From contig NZ_CP032311.1 of the NCBI RefSeq assembly GCF_004803755.1, forward strand, positions 4,170,501 to 4,234,500: a DNA stretch of 64,000 nucleotides. The letters run 5' to 3'. Position numbers and translations under genes: made by a program. The notes under the pieces are model-generated. The model worked only from the letters and a program-made list of their open reading frames with translations. It was not told where the DNA came from and ran no database searches. The stretch comes from Pseudomonas sp. DG56-2. GTDB lineage: Bacteria > Pseudomonadota > Gammaproteobacteria > Pseudomonadales > Pseudomonadaceae. Every line of letters starts with the position of its first letter. Position 1 is the stretch's first letter. Below are positions 17,196-27,265 of the stretch, piece by piece.

Positions 17196-18025
17196 AGCAC
17201 AGGTCCCGCACTCGTCGGTTGCACCAGGCGCTCGACAAAAAACTCCAGGTGTCCACGCGGGTTTGCCGGCAGCGGCCAGGTATCGACCTTCTGAGCAATG
17301 GCCTTGAATGCCAGCGCGCACTTGGAACGCGGGAAGGCTTCATAGACCGCTCGCTGCTTCTGCACAGCCTTGCGCACGCACTCGTCGTAAGGCACCGCGC
17401 CGACGTATTGTAGGGCTACGTCAAGGAAGCGATCTGTGACCTTGGTCAACTTGGCGAACAGGTTGCGGCCCTCTTGAGGGCTTTGTGCCATGTTGGCCAG
17501 GACGCGGAAGCGATTCATGCCGTAATCGCGGTTGAGCAATTTGATCAAGGCATAGGCGTCGGTGATGGAAGTGGGCTCGTCGCACACCACCAGCAACACT
17601 TCTTGCGCCGCGCGCACGAAACTGACTACCGAGTCACCAATACCCGCAGCGGTATCGATCACCAGTACATCGAGATTGTCGCCGATCTCGCTGAATGCCT
17701 GGATCAGGCCTGCGTGCTGGGCAGGCGCCAGGTGCACCATGCTCTGCGTGCCGGAAGCGGCCGGCACAATGCGCACGCCCCCCGGCCCTTGCAACAGCAC
17801 ATCGCGCAGCTCACAACGACCTTCGATCACATCGGCCAAAGTGCGCTTGGGCGCAAGGCCGAGCAATACGTCGACGTTGGCCAGGCCGAGGTCGGCATCG
17901 AGCAGCATGACCCGACGGCCAAGCTCTGCCAATGCCAATGAAAGGTTCACTGACACGTTAGTCTTGCCGACGCCACCTTTGCCGCCAGTTACGGCGATCA
18001 CCTGTACGGGATGCATGCTACCCAT
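17192..18025 (-). CDS. fleN: Flagellar number regulator FleN (FlhG)
   Basis: MinD/ParA-type ATPase, 277 residues, that restrains FleQ and limits the cell to its normal number of polar flagella. Deviant Walker A GGKGGVGKT (about 14-22), DADLGLAN switch and DTAAGIGD are visible. It is coupled to fliA downstream and 119 bases after flhF, its antagonist. An internal MHPVQVIAV start is possible. Confidence 0.96.
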   Translation of the reverse strand: MGSMHPVQVIAVTGGKGGVGKTNVSVNLSLALAELGRRVMLLDADLGLANVDVLLGLAPKRTLADVIEGRCELRDVLLQGPGGVRIVPAASGTQSMVHLAPAQHAGLIQAFSEIGDNLDVLVIDTAAGIGDSVVSFVRAAQEVLLVVCDEPTSITDAYALIKLLNRDYGMNRFRVLANMAQSPQEGRNLFAKLTKVTDRFLDVALQYVGAVPYDECVRKAVQKQRAVYEAFPRSKCALAFKAIAQKVDTWPLPANPRGHLEFFVERLVQPTSAGPVL

Positions 18026-18144
18026 GTTTGTTCATTACCTTGTCTTGCTTAGACTGAGGCCACATGACCGGCTGCGCTTTCAACACCTGAAAAATGCCTG
18101 GCAGTCCATCAATGCAGATACTTTGCAACGTCTTCACAATCACC

Positions 18145-19455
18145 TCAGCCAACACGCTTGCCGGGGCTGTGGTAGAGATCAGCGAACATATCGGCCATCG
18201 CCTCTTCGCTGGGCTCCTCCTGCATCTGCACACTCACCGCGCGGCTGACCAACTGGTGTCTGCGCGGCAGGTGCAGATCGTCAGGAATGCGTGGACCATC
18301 GGTTAGATAGGCCACTGGCAATTCATGACTGATGGCCAGGCTCAGAACTTCCCCGAGGCTGGCTGTTTCATCAAGCTTGGTCAGGATGCAGCCTGCCAGC
18401 CCACAGCGCTTGTAGCTGTGATAAGCGGCAGTCAGCACCTGCTTCTGGCTGGTCGTTGCCAACACCAGATAATTTTTTGACGCAATACCGCGCCCGGCAA
18501 GCGTTTCCAGTTGCATGCGCAAGGCAGGATCACTGGCTTGCAGGCCTGCGGTATCGATCAGCACCACGCGCTTGCGCAGCAGTGGCTCAAGCGCCTGGGC
18601 CAGGGACTGCCCCGGATCGACGTGGGTCACTGACACGTTGAGGATGCGACCCAATGTCTTGAGCTGCTCCTGGGCGCCAATTCGAAAACTGTCCATGCTC
18701 ACCAGGGCCAGGTTCTGCGCGCCGTACTTGAGCACATAGCGCGCTGCCAATTTGGCCAGTGTAGTGGTCTTGCCCATTCCGGCCGGCCCGACCATGGCAA
18801 TCACACCACCTTCTTCGATCGGTTCGATTTCGGGCACATCGATACGGCGTGCCAGGTGCGCCAGCAACATGCGCCAGGCGCGGCGCGGCTCATCGATGCT
18901 GCTGATCTGATCCAGCAGCTCACGCGCCAGCGGCCCGGACAGACCGATACGCTGCAGGCGACGCCAGAGATTGGCCTGTTGTGGTTGGTTGCCCTGCAAC
19001 TGGCTCCAGGCCAGCGAGCCGAGCTGAACTTCAAGCAGCTCACGCAGGCCAGTGAGCTCCGAACGCATGGCGTCGAACAGGCGTGGGTCAACCGGCGCAG
19101 CAGCGGCTGCAACCGGCGCGACTGGCTCATCGACCTGCGGTTCGACCAACGGCTCGGACGCGGTCAGCGGCAAGCCGGCAAACAACTGGCGGTTACCCTC
19201 TTCGCTTTCGCTACGGCTACTAAGCTCGGCCTGGGCAGTGACGATGCGCGACTGGGTCTTGCGCAGTTCATCTTCGAGCTCCACATTCGGAACCCGCGGC
19301 GCCAGGGCGGACAGCTTGTAGTCCAGCGCAGCCGTCAGCTCGACACCGCCAGCAATCCGTCGGTTGCCGATGATGGCGGCTTCAGCCCCCAGCTCATCTC
19401 GAACCAGCTTCATGGCCTGACGCATATCGGCGGCGAAAAAACGCTTAACTTGCAT
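18145..19455 (-). CDS. flhF: SRP-like GTPase FlhF (polar flagellar placement)
   Basis: A 436-residue GTPase that sets the polar site of flagellar assembly. N-terminal B domain begins MQVKRFFAADMRQAMKLVRDELG. A variable linker (~85-140) precedes the N and G domains with P-loop GPAGMGKTTTLAKLAARY (~228-245), DTAGLQASD (G3) and TKLDE (G4). It lies 11 bases after flhA and is followed by fleN. Confidence 0.97.
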   Translation of the reverse strand: MQVKRFFAADMRQAMKLVRDELGAEAAIIGNRRIAGGVELTAALDYKLSALAPRVPNVELEDELRKTQSRIVTAQAELSSRSESEEGNRQLFAGLPLTASEPLVEPQVDEPVAPVAAAAAPVDPRLFDAMRSELTGLRELLEVQLGSLAWSQLQGNQPQQANLWRRLQRIGLSGPLARELLDQISSIDEPRRAWRMLLAHLARRIDVPEIEPIEEGGVIAMVGPAGMGKTTTLAKLAARYVLKYGAQNLALVSMDSFRIGAQEQLKTLGRILNVSVTHVDPGQSLAQALEPLLRKRVVLIDTAGLQASDPALRMQLETLAGRGIASKNYLVLATTSQKQVLTAAYHSYKRCGLAGCILTKLDETASLGEVLSLAISHELPVAYLTDGPRIPDDLHLPRRHQLVSRAVSVQMQEEPSEEAMADMFADLYHSPGKRVG

Positions 19456-19466
19456 AACCCACTACC

Positions 19467-21596
19467 TCAGCCGTTGGGGCCTACTGTGGCAACGATGGTA
19501 ACTTGCTTGTTGTCAGGTATTTCCTGATACGCCAAAACATGCAAATTCGGTACAGCCAGACGGCCAAATCGCGACAGCATCGCTCGTACCGGTCCTGCGA
19601 CCAGCAGGATCGCCGGTTGCCCCTGCATCTCTTGACGCTGGGCAGCCTCGATCAACGAACGCTGAAGCTTTTCAGCCATGCTCGGTTCAAGAAGAACACC
19701 GTCTTCCTGACCTTGCCCGGCCCTTTGCAGACTATTCAGCAAAATCTGTTCCAACCTTGGTTCCAAGGTAATCACAGGCAGCTCGGACTCAACGCCGACA
19801 ATGCTTTGGACGATGGCGCGACACAATCCGACGCGGACCACAGCCACCAGCGCGGCGGTATCTTGACTCTTGGCCGGGTTGTTGGCGATAGCCTCGGCAA
19901 TACTACGAATATCACGCACCGGCACTTGCTCGGCAAGCAGTGCCTGCAGGACTTTGAGCAACCCCGACAAAGTAATGACACCCGGTACCAGCTCTTCAGC
20001 AAGCTTGGGCGATGCCTTGGCCAGCACTTGCAGCAACTGCTGGACTTCTTCGTGGCCGATCAGTTCGTGGCAATGCTTGTGCAGAATCTGATTCAAATGC
20101 GTGGCAACTACGGTGCTGGCGTCCACCACCGTGTAGCCCAGCGACTGCGCCTGGCTGCGCTGACTGACGTCGATCCACACCGCTTCCAGGCCAAACGCCG
20201 GATCGCGGGCGGCAATCCCGTTGAGGGTACCGAATACTTGCCCGGGGTTGATGGCCAGCTCGCGATCCGGATAGATCTCGGCTTCGGCCAGGATCACCCC
20301 CATCAGGGTCAGGCGGTAGGCGCTGGGCGCCAGATCGAGGTTGTCGCGAATATGCACCGTGGGCATGAGAAAGCCCAGGTCCTGGGAGAGCTTCTTGCGC
20401 ACACCCTTGATCCGCGCCAGCAACTGCCCACCCTGGTTACGGTCCACCAGGGGAATCAGCCGGTAACCCACTTCGAGGCCAATCATATCGATAGGCGTCA
20501 CATCGTCCCAACCCAGCTCCTTGGTGTCGATGGCGCGTTGCGGCGATGGCAGCAGGTCCTGCTGGCGCTGAACTTCCTCCAGGGCCTTTACCTTGGCCTG
20601 GTTCTGCTTGCGCCACAGCCAATAGGCACCACCGGCGGCCACAAGCCCCAAACTGAGAAAGGCGAAATGCGGCATGCCGGGCACCAGGCCCATGACGATC
20701 ATGATGCCTGCCGATACGCCCAGCGCCTTGGGCGACGTGAACATCTGCCGGTTGATCTGCTGCCCCATTTCCTCGGAACCGGAAGCTCGCGTCACCATGA
20801 TCGCCGCAGCCGTGGACAACAACAGTGATGGCAATTGCGCCACCAAACCGTCACCGATGGTCAGCAAGGCGTAGACCTTACCGGCATCGCCGAAGGTCAT
20901 GCCGTGCTGGAACATACCGACCAGCATGCCGCCGATCAGGTTGATGAAGAGGATCAGCAACCCGGCGATGGCGTCACCGCGAACGAACTTGCTGGCGCCA
21001 TCCATGGAACCGTAGAACTCGGCCTCCTGGGCCACCTCGGAGCGTCGCGCCTTGGCCTGCGCCTGATCGATCAGGCCGGCATTGAGGTCGGCATCGATGG
21101 CCATCTGCTTGCCCGGCATGGCATCGAGGGTGAAACGTGCGCTCACCTCGGAAATCCGCCCGGCACCTTTGGTTACCACCACAAAGTTGATGATCATCAG
21201 AATCGCGAACACCACGATACCGACCACGTAGTTACCGCCGATCACCACCTCACCGAAGGCCTGGATCACCTTACCGGCGGCGGCATGACCATCTTGACCA
21301 TGAAGCATGACCACCCGCGTGGACGCCACGTTCAGGGCCAGGCGCAGCAACGTCGCTACCAGCAGAATGGTCGGAAAGGCTGCAAAATCGAGCGGGCGCA
21401 GGGCGTAGACACAGACCAGCAGGACCACGATCGACAAGGCGATGTTGAAGGTGAAGAACACGTCGAGCAAGAACGGCGGAATCGGCAACATCATCATTGC
21501 CAGCATCACCAGCAGCAACAGCGGCACACCCAGATTCCCCCGGCCTAACCCGGCCAGGTTGTTACGGGCATTGCTGATTAACTGAGAGCGGTCCAC
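19467..21596 (-). CDS. flhA: Flagellar export gate protein FlhA
   Basis: Central nonameric gate component of the flagellar type III apparatus. In 709 residues there are about eight N-terminal membrane helices (~20-330), the conserved FHIPEP-type loop region (FTLDAMPGKQMAIDADLNAG) and a cytoplasmic ring domain that docks chaperone-substrate complexes. The start is GTG 21596 with AGGA seven bases upstream. It begins the flhA-flhF-fleN-fliA and probably the downstream chemotaxis transcript. Confidence 0.98.
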   Translation of the reverse strand: MDRSQLISNARNNLAGLGRGNLGVPLLLLVMLAMMMLPIPPFLLDVFFTFNIALSIVVLLVCVYALRPLDFAAFPTILLVATLLRLALNVASTRVVMLHGQDGHAAAGKVIQAFGEVVIGGNYVVGIVVFAILMIINFVVVTKGAGRISEVSARFTLDAMPGKQMAIDADLNAGLIDQAQAKARRSEVAQEAEFYGSMDGASKFVRGDAIAGLLILFINLIGGMLVGMFQHGMTFGDAGKVYALLTIGDGLVAQLPSLLLSTAAAIMVTRASGSEEMGQQINRQMFTSPKALGVSAGIMIVMGLVPGMPHFAFLSLGLVAAGGAYWLWRKQNQAKVKALEEVQRQQDLLPSPQRAIDTKELGWDDVTPIDMIGLEVGYRLIPLVDRNQGGQLLARIKGVRKKLSQDLGFLMPTVHIRDNLDLAPSAYRLTLMGVILAEAEIYPDRELAINPGQVFGTLNGIAARDPAFGLEAVWIDVSQRSQAQSLGYTVVDASTVVATHLNQILHKHCHELIGHEEVQQLLQVLAKASPKLAEELVPGVITLSGLLKVLQALLAEQVPVRDIRSIAEAIANNPAKSQDTAALVAVVRVGLCRAIVQSIVGVESELPVITLEPRLEQILLNSLQRAGQGQEDGVLLEPSMAEKLQRSLIEAAQRQEMQGQPAILLVAGPVRAMLSRFGRLAVPNLHVLAYQEIPDNKQVTIVATVGPNG

Positions 21597-21657
21597 CTGT
21601 ATTCCTCGTCTAGCTCAAGCAAAACTTTGACGCGAATGTCGCGCGCAGCGCTGCCTT

Positions 21658-21674
21658 TGCAAGAAGCCTTCCAA
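21658..21674 (-). promoter_or_regulatory. Predicted sigma54 promoter of flhA
   Basis: Minus-strand TTGGAAGGCTTCTTGCA has GG-N10-GC with an exact TTGCA -12 and a weaker -24 (TGGAAG against TGGCAC). The start of transcription would be about 50 bases before flhA. Confidence 0.55.
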
Positions 21675-21702
21675 CTTTGAGGTGTCAGGGGGCTTTGTGA
21701 GC

Positions 21703-21718
21703 GCCGAGCATGCTCGGC
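21703..21718. repeat. Perfect 16-base palindrome in the flhB-flhA gap
   Basis: GCCGAGCATGCTCGGC is fully self-complementary. It lies 30 to 45 bases upstream of the flhA -24 element, where an activator or repressor could bind. It could also be a weak hairpin ending the fliL-flhB transcript; no T run follows. Confidence 0.55.
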
Positions 21719-21802
21719 AAAGCGTGGCGGTCAGATGCGTCGCACCCCCGGGGCATGCCCGAACCGACCGAAAGCGACCGGATTTTCGGCCTGTGCAGAC
21801 AC

Positions 21803-22936
21803 TTAGTCGTGCTGCAGGTCCGGTGGAATAGGCAGGTCCTTGAGCGGCTCCGGCGGTTTGCCTTTGCCGGCGCGGTACTGACGAATCTGAAACACATAGG
21901 CCAGTACCTGAGCCACAGCAAGGTACAAGCCCGCCGGGATTTCCTGCTCAAGCTCGGTGGAGTAGTAGATCGAACGCGCCAGGGCCGGAGACTCGAGCAC
22001 CTGGATTTTGTGTTCGTTGGCGATTTCGCGAATTTTCAAGGCAATGAAGTCAGCACCCTTGGCCAGCAACACTGGCGCGGCGCCCTGCTCGGGGTCGTAC
22101 TTGAGTGCCACGGCATAGTGCGTCGGGTTGGTGATGATGACATCGGCATCGGGAACTGCAGCCATCATCCGCCGCTGCGATGCATCGCGCTGGAGCTGGC
22201 GTATACGCTGCTTGACCTCGGGTTTACCTTCGCTGTCCTTGTATTCGTCGCGAATCTCTTGCTTGGTCATGAGCATTTTCTTGTGCGTCTGCCAAAGCTG
22301 AATCGGAACGTCCGCCGCAGCAATCAGCAGCAACCCCGCAGCCATCCATAACGCACTCCACCCCACAACCTGCACACCATGAATGATCGCCTGTTCCAAC
22401 GGCTCATTGGCAATCGCCAGCAGGTCGTCACGGTCTGCCGATAGCACTACCAACGCGACGATCAGAATCATGAAGAATTTGGCCAGTGCCTTGAGCAGCT
22501 CGGACAAGGCGTTGACCGAGAACATCCGCTTGATACCGGCGAGCGGATTCATCCGGCTGAATTTGGGCTGCAGCAGACTGCCGGAGAACAGGAACCCACC
22601 CAACGCTACCGGACCAATGATCGATGCCACCAGCAACACCAGCAGCACGGGCTGGATGGTGAGCAAGGCGGTCTTGCCAGCAGCCATGAGGAAAATCCCC
22701 ATGAATCGTTCATCGGTAATTACCTCGCGAGGCAGGATGAAGTTGCTACGCATCAGCTCCATCAAGGCCTGCGCCATGCCTCCACCGAAAGCCAGCAACG
22801 CCCCGGCACCAGCAAGGGTTACCGCTACCGTATTGAGCTCCTTGGAACGCGCGATCTCACCCTTTTCTCGTGCGTCTTTTTTGCGCTTGTCGGTGGGGTC
22901 TTCTGTTTTATCTTGCCCGCTTTCACTTTCTGCCAT
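21803..22936 (-). CDS. flhB: Flagellar export switch protein FlhB
   Basis: Membrane export component whose autocleavage switches substrate class from rod/hook to filament. In 377 residues: charged N-terminus, four membrane helices (~35-215) and the cytoplasmic domain with the autocleavage site N270-P271-T272-H273. The last residues are Pro-rich (PPEPLKDLPIPPDLQ). It is last in the fliLMNOPQR-flhB operon, two bases after fliR. Compare the short FlhB-like gene at 4296-4628. Confidence 0.98.
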   Translation of the reverse strand: MAESESGQDKTEDPTDKRKKDAREKGEIARSKELNTVAVTLAGAGALLAFGGGMAQALMELMRSNFILPREVITDERFMGIFLMAAGKTALLTIQPVLLVLLVASIIGPVALGGFLFSGSLLQPKFSRMNPLAGIKRMFSVNALSELLKALAKFFMILIVALVVLSADRDDLLAIANEPLEQAIIHGVQVVGWSALWMAAGLLLIAAADVPIQLWQTHKKMLMTKQEIRDEYKDSEGKPEVKQRIRQLQRDASQRRMMAAVPDADVIITNPTHYAVALKYDPEQGAAPVLLAKGADFIALKIREIANEHKIQVLESPALARSIYYSTELEQEIPAGLYLAVAQVLAYVFQIRQYRAGKGKPPEPLKDLPIPPDLQHD

Positions 22937-22938
22937 GC

Positions 22939-23715
22939 TCAGCGCGCCCTTGCCAGTTCACGCATCCACTGCAAGGCCTCGGAAGCCAGTGCCTGATAAT
23001 GCGGAAGAATGTCAGCCAGGGTGACCCAGAAGATGCCCAATCCAAGCACCAGCGTCAGGGGGAAACCGATCGAGAAGATGTTCAGCTGTGGGGCTGCCCG
23101 AGTCATCACGCCAAAAGCAATGTTGACCACCAGCAACGCGGTGATCGCCGGCAGCACCAGCAGCAACGCAGCCCCCAGCACCCAACTCAGGCGCAGGGCC
23201 AGGTCCCAGAAGTGGTTGACCAGCAATCCGCCGCCCACCGGCAAGGTGGTGAAGCTTTCGGTCAGCACCTCGAACACCACCAGGTGGCCATTGATACCCA
23301 GGAACAGCAAGGTCACCAACATGGTCAGGAACTGGCTGATGACCGCGACGTTGACCCCGTTGGCGGGGTCGACCATGGAAGCGAACGCCATGCCCATCTG
23401 AATTGCGACGATCTGTCCGGCAATAACGAATATCTGGAAAAACAGCTGCAGCGACATGCCAAATAGCGCGCCAATGATGATCTGCTCGGCGATCAGCAGC
23501 AGCGCACTCAGATCCAGCGCGTGCACTTCAGGCATAGGCGGCAAGCCCGGTACGATCACCACGGTGATGGCCACAGCCATGTACAGACGAATACGCGTTG
23601 ATACCAGGGTGGTACCGATCACCGGCATCGTCATCAGCACCGCCGCCACACGAAACAGCGGCAGGATGAAACTGGCGACCCAGGTGCCTATCTGCGTATC
23701 GGTCAGCTCGAGCAT
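22939..23715 (-). CDS. fliR: Flagellar export apparatus protein FliR
   Basis: Membrane subunit of the FliPQR export pore, 258 residues with about six to eight hydrophobic segments and the conserved FEVLTESFTTLPVG region. ATG 23715 (MLELTDTQIGTW) is preferred; GTG two codons upstream is possible. It starts seven bases after fliQ. Confidence 0.96.
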   Translation of the reverse strand: MLELTDTQIGTWVASFILPLFRVAAVLMTMPVIGTTLVSTRIRLYMAVAITVVIVPGLPPMPEVHALDLSALLLIAEQIIIGALFGMSLQLFFQIFVIAGQIVAIQMGMAFASMVDPANGVNVAVISQFLTMLVTLLFLGINGHLVVFEVLTESFTTLPVGGGLLVNHFWDLALRLSWVLGAALLLVLPAITALLVVNIAFGVMTRAAPQLNIFSIGFPLTLVLGLGIFWVTLADILPHYQALASEALQWMRELARAR

Positions 23716-23722
23716 CGACACG

Positions 23723-23992
23723 TCAGCCGATGAGCTGCGGGATACTGCCGTACAGCGACAGCATGTATTCCATGAATTTCTGCACCAGCCAAGGCCCGAC
23801 CACGATCAGCGTTACCAACATCACCAATAGGCGCGGCAGGAAGCTCAATGTTTGTTCGTTGATCTGCGTAGCAGCCTGGAACATCGCCACCATCAACCCC
23901 ACCAGCAGGCTTGGCACCACCAGCACCGCAACCATCAGCGTGGTCAGCCACAGCGCATCACGAAACAGATCGACGGCAACTTCAGGGGTCAT
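23723..23992 (-). CDS. fliQ: Flagellar export apparatus protein FliQ
   Basis: An 89-residue two-helix hairpin protein of the export pore, starting MTPEVAVDLFRDALWLTTLM and containing QAATQINEQTLSFLPRLL, the most conserved FliQ segment. Length is normal. It lies between fliP and fliR. Confidence 0.97.
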   Translation of the reverse strand: MTPEVAVDLFRDALWLTTLMVAVLVVPSLLVGLMVAMFQAATQINEQTLSFLPRLLVMLVTLIVVGPWLVQKFMEYMLSLYGSIPQLIG

Positions 23993-24010
23993 GATCTTCT
24001 CCTCGCGGCT

Positions 24011-24763
24011 TCAAACGCCGCCGAAACTGCCAGCCAGGGTGCCCATGATCAGCGCCCAGCCATCGACCAACACGAACAGCATGATCTTGAACGGCAGCGA
24101 GATGATCAGCGGCGAGAGCATCATCATACCCATGGCCATCAACACACTGGCCACTACCAGGTCGATGATCAGGAACGGGATGAATATCATGAAGCCGATC
24201 TGGAACGCGGTTTTCAGCTCGGAGGTCACAAACGCCGGCACCAGAATGGTCAACGGCGCCTGATCGGGGCTGGCGATATCAGTCCGCTTGGATAGACGCA
24301 TGAACAGGTCCAGGTCACTCTGGCGGGTCTGCGCCAGCATGAAGTCCTTGAGCGGCACCTGGGCCTTGGCAATTGCTTCCTGCGCCACCATCTGCTCGTT
24401 CAGGTACGGCTGCAGGGCATCTTTGTTCACCCGATCAAACACCGGCGCCATGATGAACATGGTCAGAAACAGCGCCATGCCGGTGAGGATCTGGTTCGAC
24501 GGCGTCTGCTGCAGGCCAAGGGCCTGACGCAGAATGGAGAAGACAATGATGATGCGGGTGAAACTGGTCATCAGAATGACGAACGCCGGGATGAAACTCA
24601 GCGCCGTCATGATCAGCAGGATCTGCAGACTGACCGAATACTCCTGCTGCCCGTCCGCCCCACTGGACAAGGTGATGGCCGGGATCGACAACGGATCGGC
24701 GGCCAGGGCCAGTGGCGCTGCCAACAGCAACAGCAGCGTCAACATCATGCGCAATGCGCCCAT
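24011..24763 (-). CDS. fliP: Flagellar export apparatus protein FliP
   Basis: Pentameric core of the export pore. A cleavable signal peptide (first ~21 residues, [14 protein letters not shown]) is followed by helices and the conserved stretches [21 protein letters not shown] and [27 protein letters not shown]. It has 250 residues. Its start overlaps the fliO stop by one base (TAATG). Confidence 0.98.
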   Translation of the reverse strand: MGALRMMLTLLLLLAAPLALAADPLSIPAITLSSGADGQQEYSVSLQILLIMTALSFIPAFVILMTSFTRIIIVFSILRQALGLQQTPSNQILTGMALFLTMFIMAPVFDRVNKDALQPYLNEQMVAQEAIAKAQVPLKDFMLAQTRQSDLDLFMRLSKRTDIASPDQAPLTILVPAFVTSELKTAFQIGFMIFIPFLIIDLVVASVLMAMGMMMLSPLIISLPFKIMLFVLVDGWALIMGTLAGSFGGV

Positions 24764-25224
24764 TACGACTTACCCTTCTGATCCTTGCCCATCAACTCCA
24801 ACAGGCGCTGGGCGAATTCTGGTGTTGCCTGACGTGCACTGGCAGGCACTTCGACTGGTTCGGCCATGACATGTAACGCCTCGATGCTGCCGGGTGAGTG
24901 CCCAATCAGGATCTGCTCCTTGCCCACCTGAATGAGCAACAGCCGGTCCCGAGGACCCAAGGTACGACTACCGAGAATCTCGATGACCTGGCCGCCCGTT
25001 GGCGCGGCGTTCTGCACCCGGCGCAGCAGCCAGGCCAGCAGGAAAATCAGCCCCAGTACCAGCAACAACCCCAACACCAACTGGGTCAATTGCCCTACAG
25101 CGCTGCCACCACTGCTTGGCGCGGGCGCCGCAACGCCAACCGGCTGCACCGTAGCCGCGGCCAGCGCCACGTCCATGTACAGCGCACCAGCCAACGCCAG
25201 GGCGCAATGCCAGAGCCGACTCAC
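24763..25224 (-). CDS. fliO: Flagellar export assembly protein FliO
   Basis: A 153-residue membrane protein that helps FliP assemble. It has an N-terminal signal-like segment ([17 protein letters not shown]), one strong transmembrane helix (~50-70, [18 protein letters not shown]) and a cytoplasmic domain with [23 protein letters not shown]. The start is GTG 25224, directly after the fliN stop. Confidence 0.94.
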   Translation of the reverse strand: MSRLWHCALALAGALYMDVALAAATVQPVGVAAPAPSSGGSAVGQLTQLVLGLLLVLGLIFLLAWLLRRVQNAAPTGGQVIEILGSRTLGPRDRLLLIQVGKEQILIGHSPGSIEALHVMAEPVEVPASARQATPEFAQRLLELMGKDQKGKS

Positions 25225-25692
25225 TCAGCGCAGCTTCTTGATGCGTTCGCTTGGACTGATCACGTCCGTCAGGCGAATGCCGAACTTTTCGTTGACCACC
25301 ACCACTTCACCGTGGGCAATCAGGGTGCCGTTGACCAGCACATCGAGCGGCTCACCGGCCAGGCGATCAAGCTCGATCACCGAGCCCTGGTTGAGTTGCA
25401 GCAGGTTGCGAATGTTGATCTCGGTGCTGCCCACTTCCATGGAAATGCTCACCGGAATATCCAGGATCACGTCCAGGTTCGGACCTTCCAGACTTACCGG
25501 TTCGTTGCTGCGCGGCGAACTGCCGAATTCTTCCATTGGCAGGCGATTGGAAGAGGAGCCGCCGCCAACGTCAGCGGCCAGCAGTGCATCGATATCGGCC
25601 TGGCCGGCATCGCCGGTTTCTTCCAGGGCAGCAGCCCACTCATCAGCCAGAGCCTGCTCCTCTGGAGAGGTGATGTCGTTTTCGTTAGCCAT
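25225..25692 (-). CDS. fliN: Flagellar motor switch protein FliN
   Basis: C-ring protein that with FliM binds CheY-P and recruits FliH. In 155 residues a variable acidic N-terminus (~1-70) precedes the SpoA domain (ILDIPVSISMEVGSTEINIRNLLQL ... LDVLVNGTLIAHGEVVVVNEKFGIRLTDVI). ATG 25692 has GAGGA four bases upstream, which decides against an upstream start at 25710. Confidence 0.97.
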   Translation of the reverse strand: MANENDITSPEEQALADEWAAALEETGDAGQADIDALLAADVGGGSSSNRLPMEEFGSSPRSNEPVSLEGPNLDVILDIPVSISMEVGSTEINIRNLLQLNQGSVIELDRLAGEPLDVLVNGTLIAHGEVVVVNEKFGIRLTDVISPSERIKKLR

Positions 25693-25740
25693 TTTGTCCT
25701 CGACGGGCAATCAATTCGGAGTTGGAACAACCGGCGCCGC

Positions 25741-26709
25741 TCAACGGCGCTCGATCGGATCAATAATCTGCAGGGCCAAAGTCCCCTTGTGCGAACCCAG
25801 CTTGGCCTTGAACGACGGCACGCCATTGGCTCGCAAAACCAGTTCATCAGGTAATTCGACCGGAATCACATCACCCGGCTGCATGTGCAGGATGTCGCGC
25901 AATTTCAGCTGGCGCCGGGCCACGGTGGCACTTAGCGGCACACTGACATCCAGGACGTCTTCACGCAGGGCCTTGATCCAGCGCTCATCCTGATCGTCCA
26001 GGTCTGACTGGAAACCGGCATCGAGCATTTCGCGCACAGGCTCGATCATCGAGTACGGCATGGTCACGTGCAGATCGCCGCCGCCACCATCGAGCTCGAT
26101 GTGGAAGGTGGAGACCACCACCGCCTCACTCGGCCCGACAATGTTGGCCATGGCCGGGTTGACCTCCGAGTTGATGTACTCGAAGTTGACCGGCATGATC
26201 GCCTGCCAGGCTTCCTTGAGATCGACGAAGGCCTGGTCCAGCACCATGCGCACCACACGCAGCTCGGTGGGGGTGAACTCCCGGCCTTCGATCTTGGCGT
26301 GCCGTCCGTCGCCACCAAAGAAGTTGTCCACAAGCTTGAACACCAGTTTGGCGTCGAGAATGAACAGCGAAGTACCGCGCAGCGGCTTGATTTTCACCAG
26401 GTTCAAGCTGGTTGGCACATACAGCGAATGCACGTACTCACCGAACTTCATCACCTGCACACCCCCCACCGCAACGTCGGCGGAGCGACGCAACAGGTTG
26501 AACATGCTGATTCGGGTGTAACGCGCAAAGCGCTCGTTGATCATTTCCAGGGTCGGCATGCGTCCACGAACGATGCGATCCTGACTGGTCAGGTCATAGC
26601 TCTTGACGCTGCCAGGTTCGGCATTGGTCTCGGTTTGCACCAGCCCATCGTCGACGCCATGCAACAAGGCATCGATTTCATCCTGGGACAGCAGGTCCTG
26701 CACGGCCAT
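25741..26709 (-). CDS. fliM: Flagellar motor switch protein FliM
   Basis: C-ring protein and main CheY-P receptor. The N-terminal CheY-binding peptide (VQDLLSQDEIDALLHGV) is intact, followed by the CheC-like middle domain with the GGxG-type motif (DNFFGGDGRHA) and a C-terminal SpoA domain. It has 322 residues. TAGGAG precedes the ATG. It lies nine bases after fliL. Confidence 0.98.
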   Translation of the reverse strand: MAVQDLLSQDEIDALLHGVDDGLVQTETNAEPGSVKSYDLTSQDRIVRGRMPTLEMINERFARYTRISMFNLLRRSADVAVGGVQVMKFGEYVHSLYVPTSLNLVKIKPLRGTSLFILDAKLVFKLVDNFFGGDGRHAKIEGREFTPTELRVVRMVLDQAFVDLKEAWQAIMPVNFEYINSEVNPAMANIVGPSEAVVVSTFHIELDGGGGDLHVTMPYSMIEPVREMLDAGFQSDLDDQDERWIKALREDVLDVSVPLSATVARRQLKLRDILHMQPGDVIPVELPDELVLRANGVPSFKAKLGSHKGTLALQIIDPIERR

Positions 26710-26718
26710 CGGTGGCTC

Positions 26719-27216
26719 CTACTGCAATACGAAATTGGTGAACAGCAATTGGTCTACGACCGGTTTGCCGACTTCCTTCTGGGCAACTTCCTGCACGCTG
26801 GCGGTTGCCTTCTGGCGCAACATTTCCTGACCGACAGGACTTGCCAGGGTGTCGAAGCCTTGCCCGGAGAACATCATCACCAGATTGTTGCGGATAACCG
26901 GCATATGCACCTTCAACGCATCAAGCGCAGCCTGGTCTCGCCCCTGCAGGGTGATACTTACCTGCATATAGCGCTGGCGACCGTTCTGGTTGAAATTGAC
27001 CACAAACGCTGGGGTCAACGGCTCGTAAATGGCCGCTGGCTTGAGGCTGCCAACCTGCGCCGTATCGGCCGCTGGCTTGTCTTCAGACTTGTGCAAGACG
27101 AACCAGGTAGCGCCAACCGACAGGCCGATGGCCAGCAGCAACGCCAGCACCAGCAGCAGGATCATCTTGAGTTTGCCTTTAGCGGCGGGGTCTTTCACTG
27201 CGTCGCTCTTCGCCAT
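26719..27216 (-). CDS. fliL: Flagellar basal body-associated protein FliL
   Basis: A 165-residue protein near the stator ring. One transmembrane helix (~17-40, MILLLVLALLLAIGLSVGATWFVL) precedes a periplasmic stomatin-like domain (YEPLTPAFVVNFNQNGRQRYMQVSITL). It is first gene of fliLMNOPQR-flhB, behind a sigma54 element. Confidence 0.96.
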   Translation of the reverse strand: MAKSDAVKDPAAKGKLKMILLLVLALLLAIGLSVGATWFVLHKSEDKPAADTAQVGSLKPAAIYEPLTPAFVVNFNQNGRQRYMQVSITLQGRDQAALDALKVHMPVIRNNLVMMFSGQGFDTLASPVGQEMLRQKATASVQEVAQKEVGKPVVDQLLFTNFVLQ

Positions 27217-27265
27217 GCCAATATTCCGTCATTCATCGGAGAATTCAGTCACATGGCGTGGGTTG

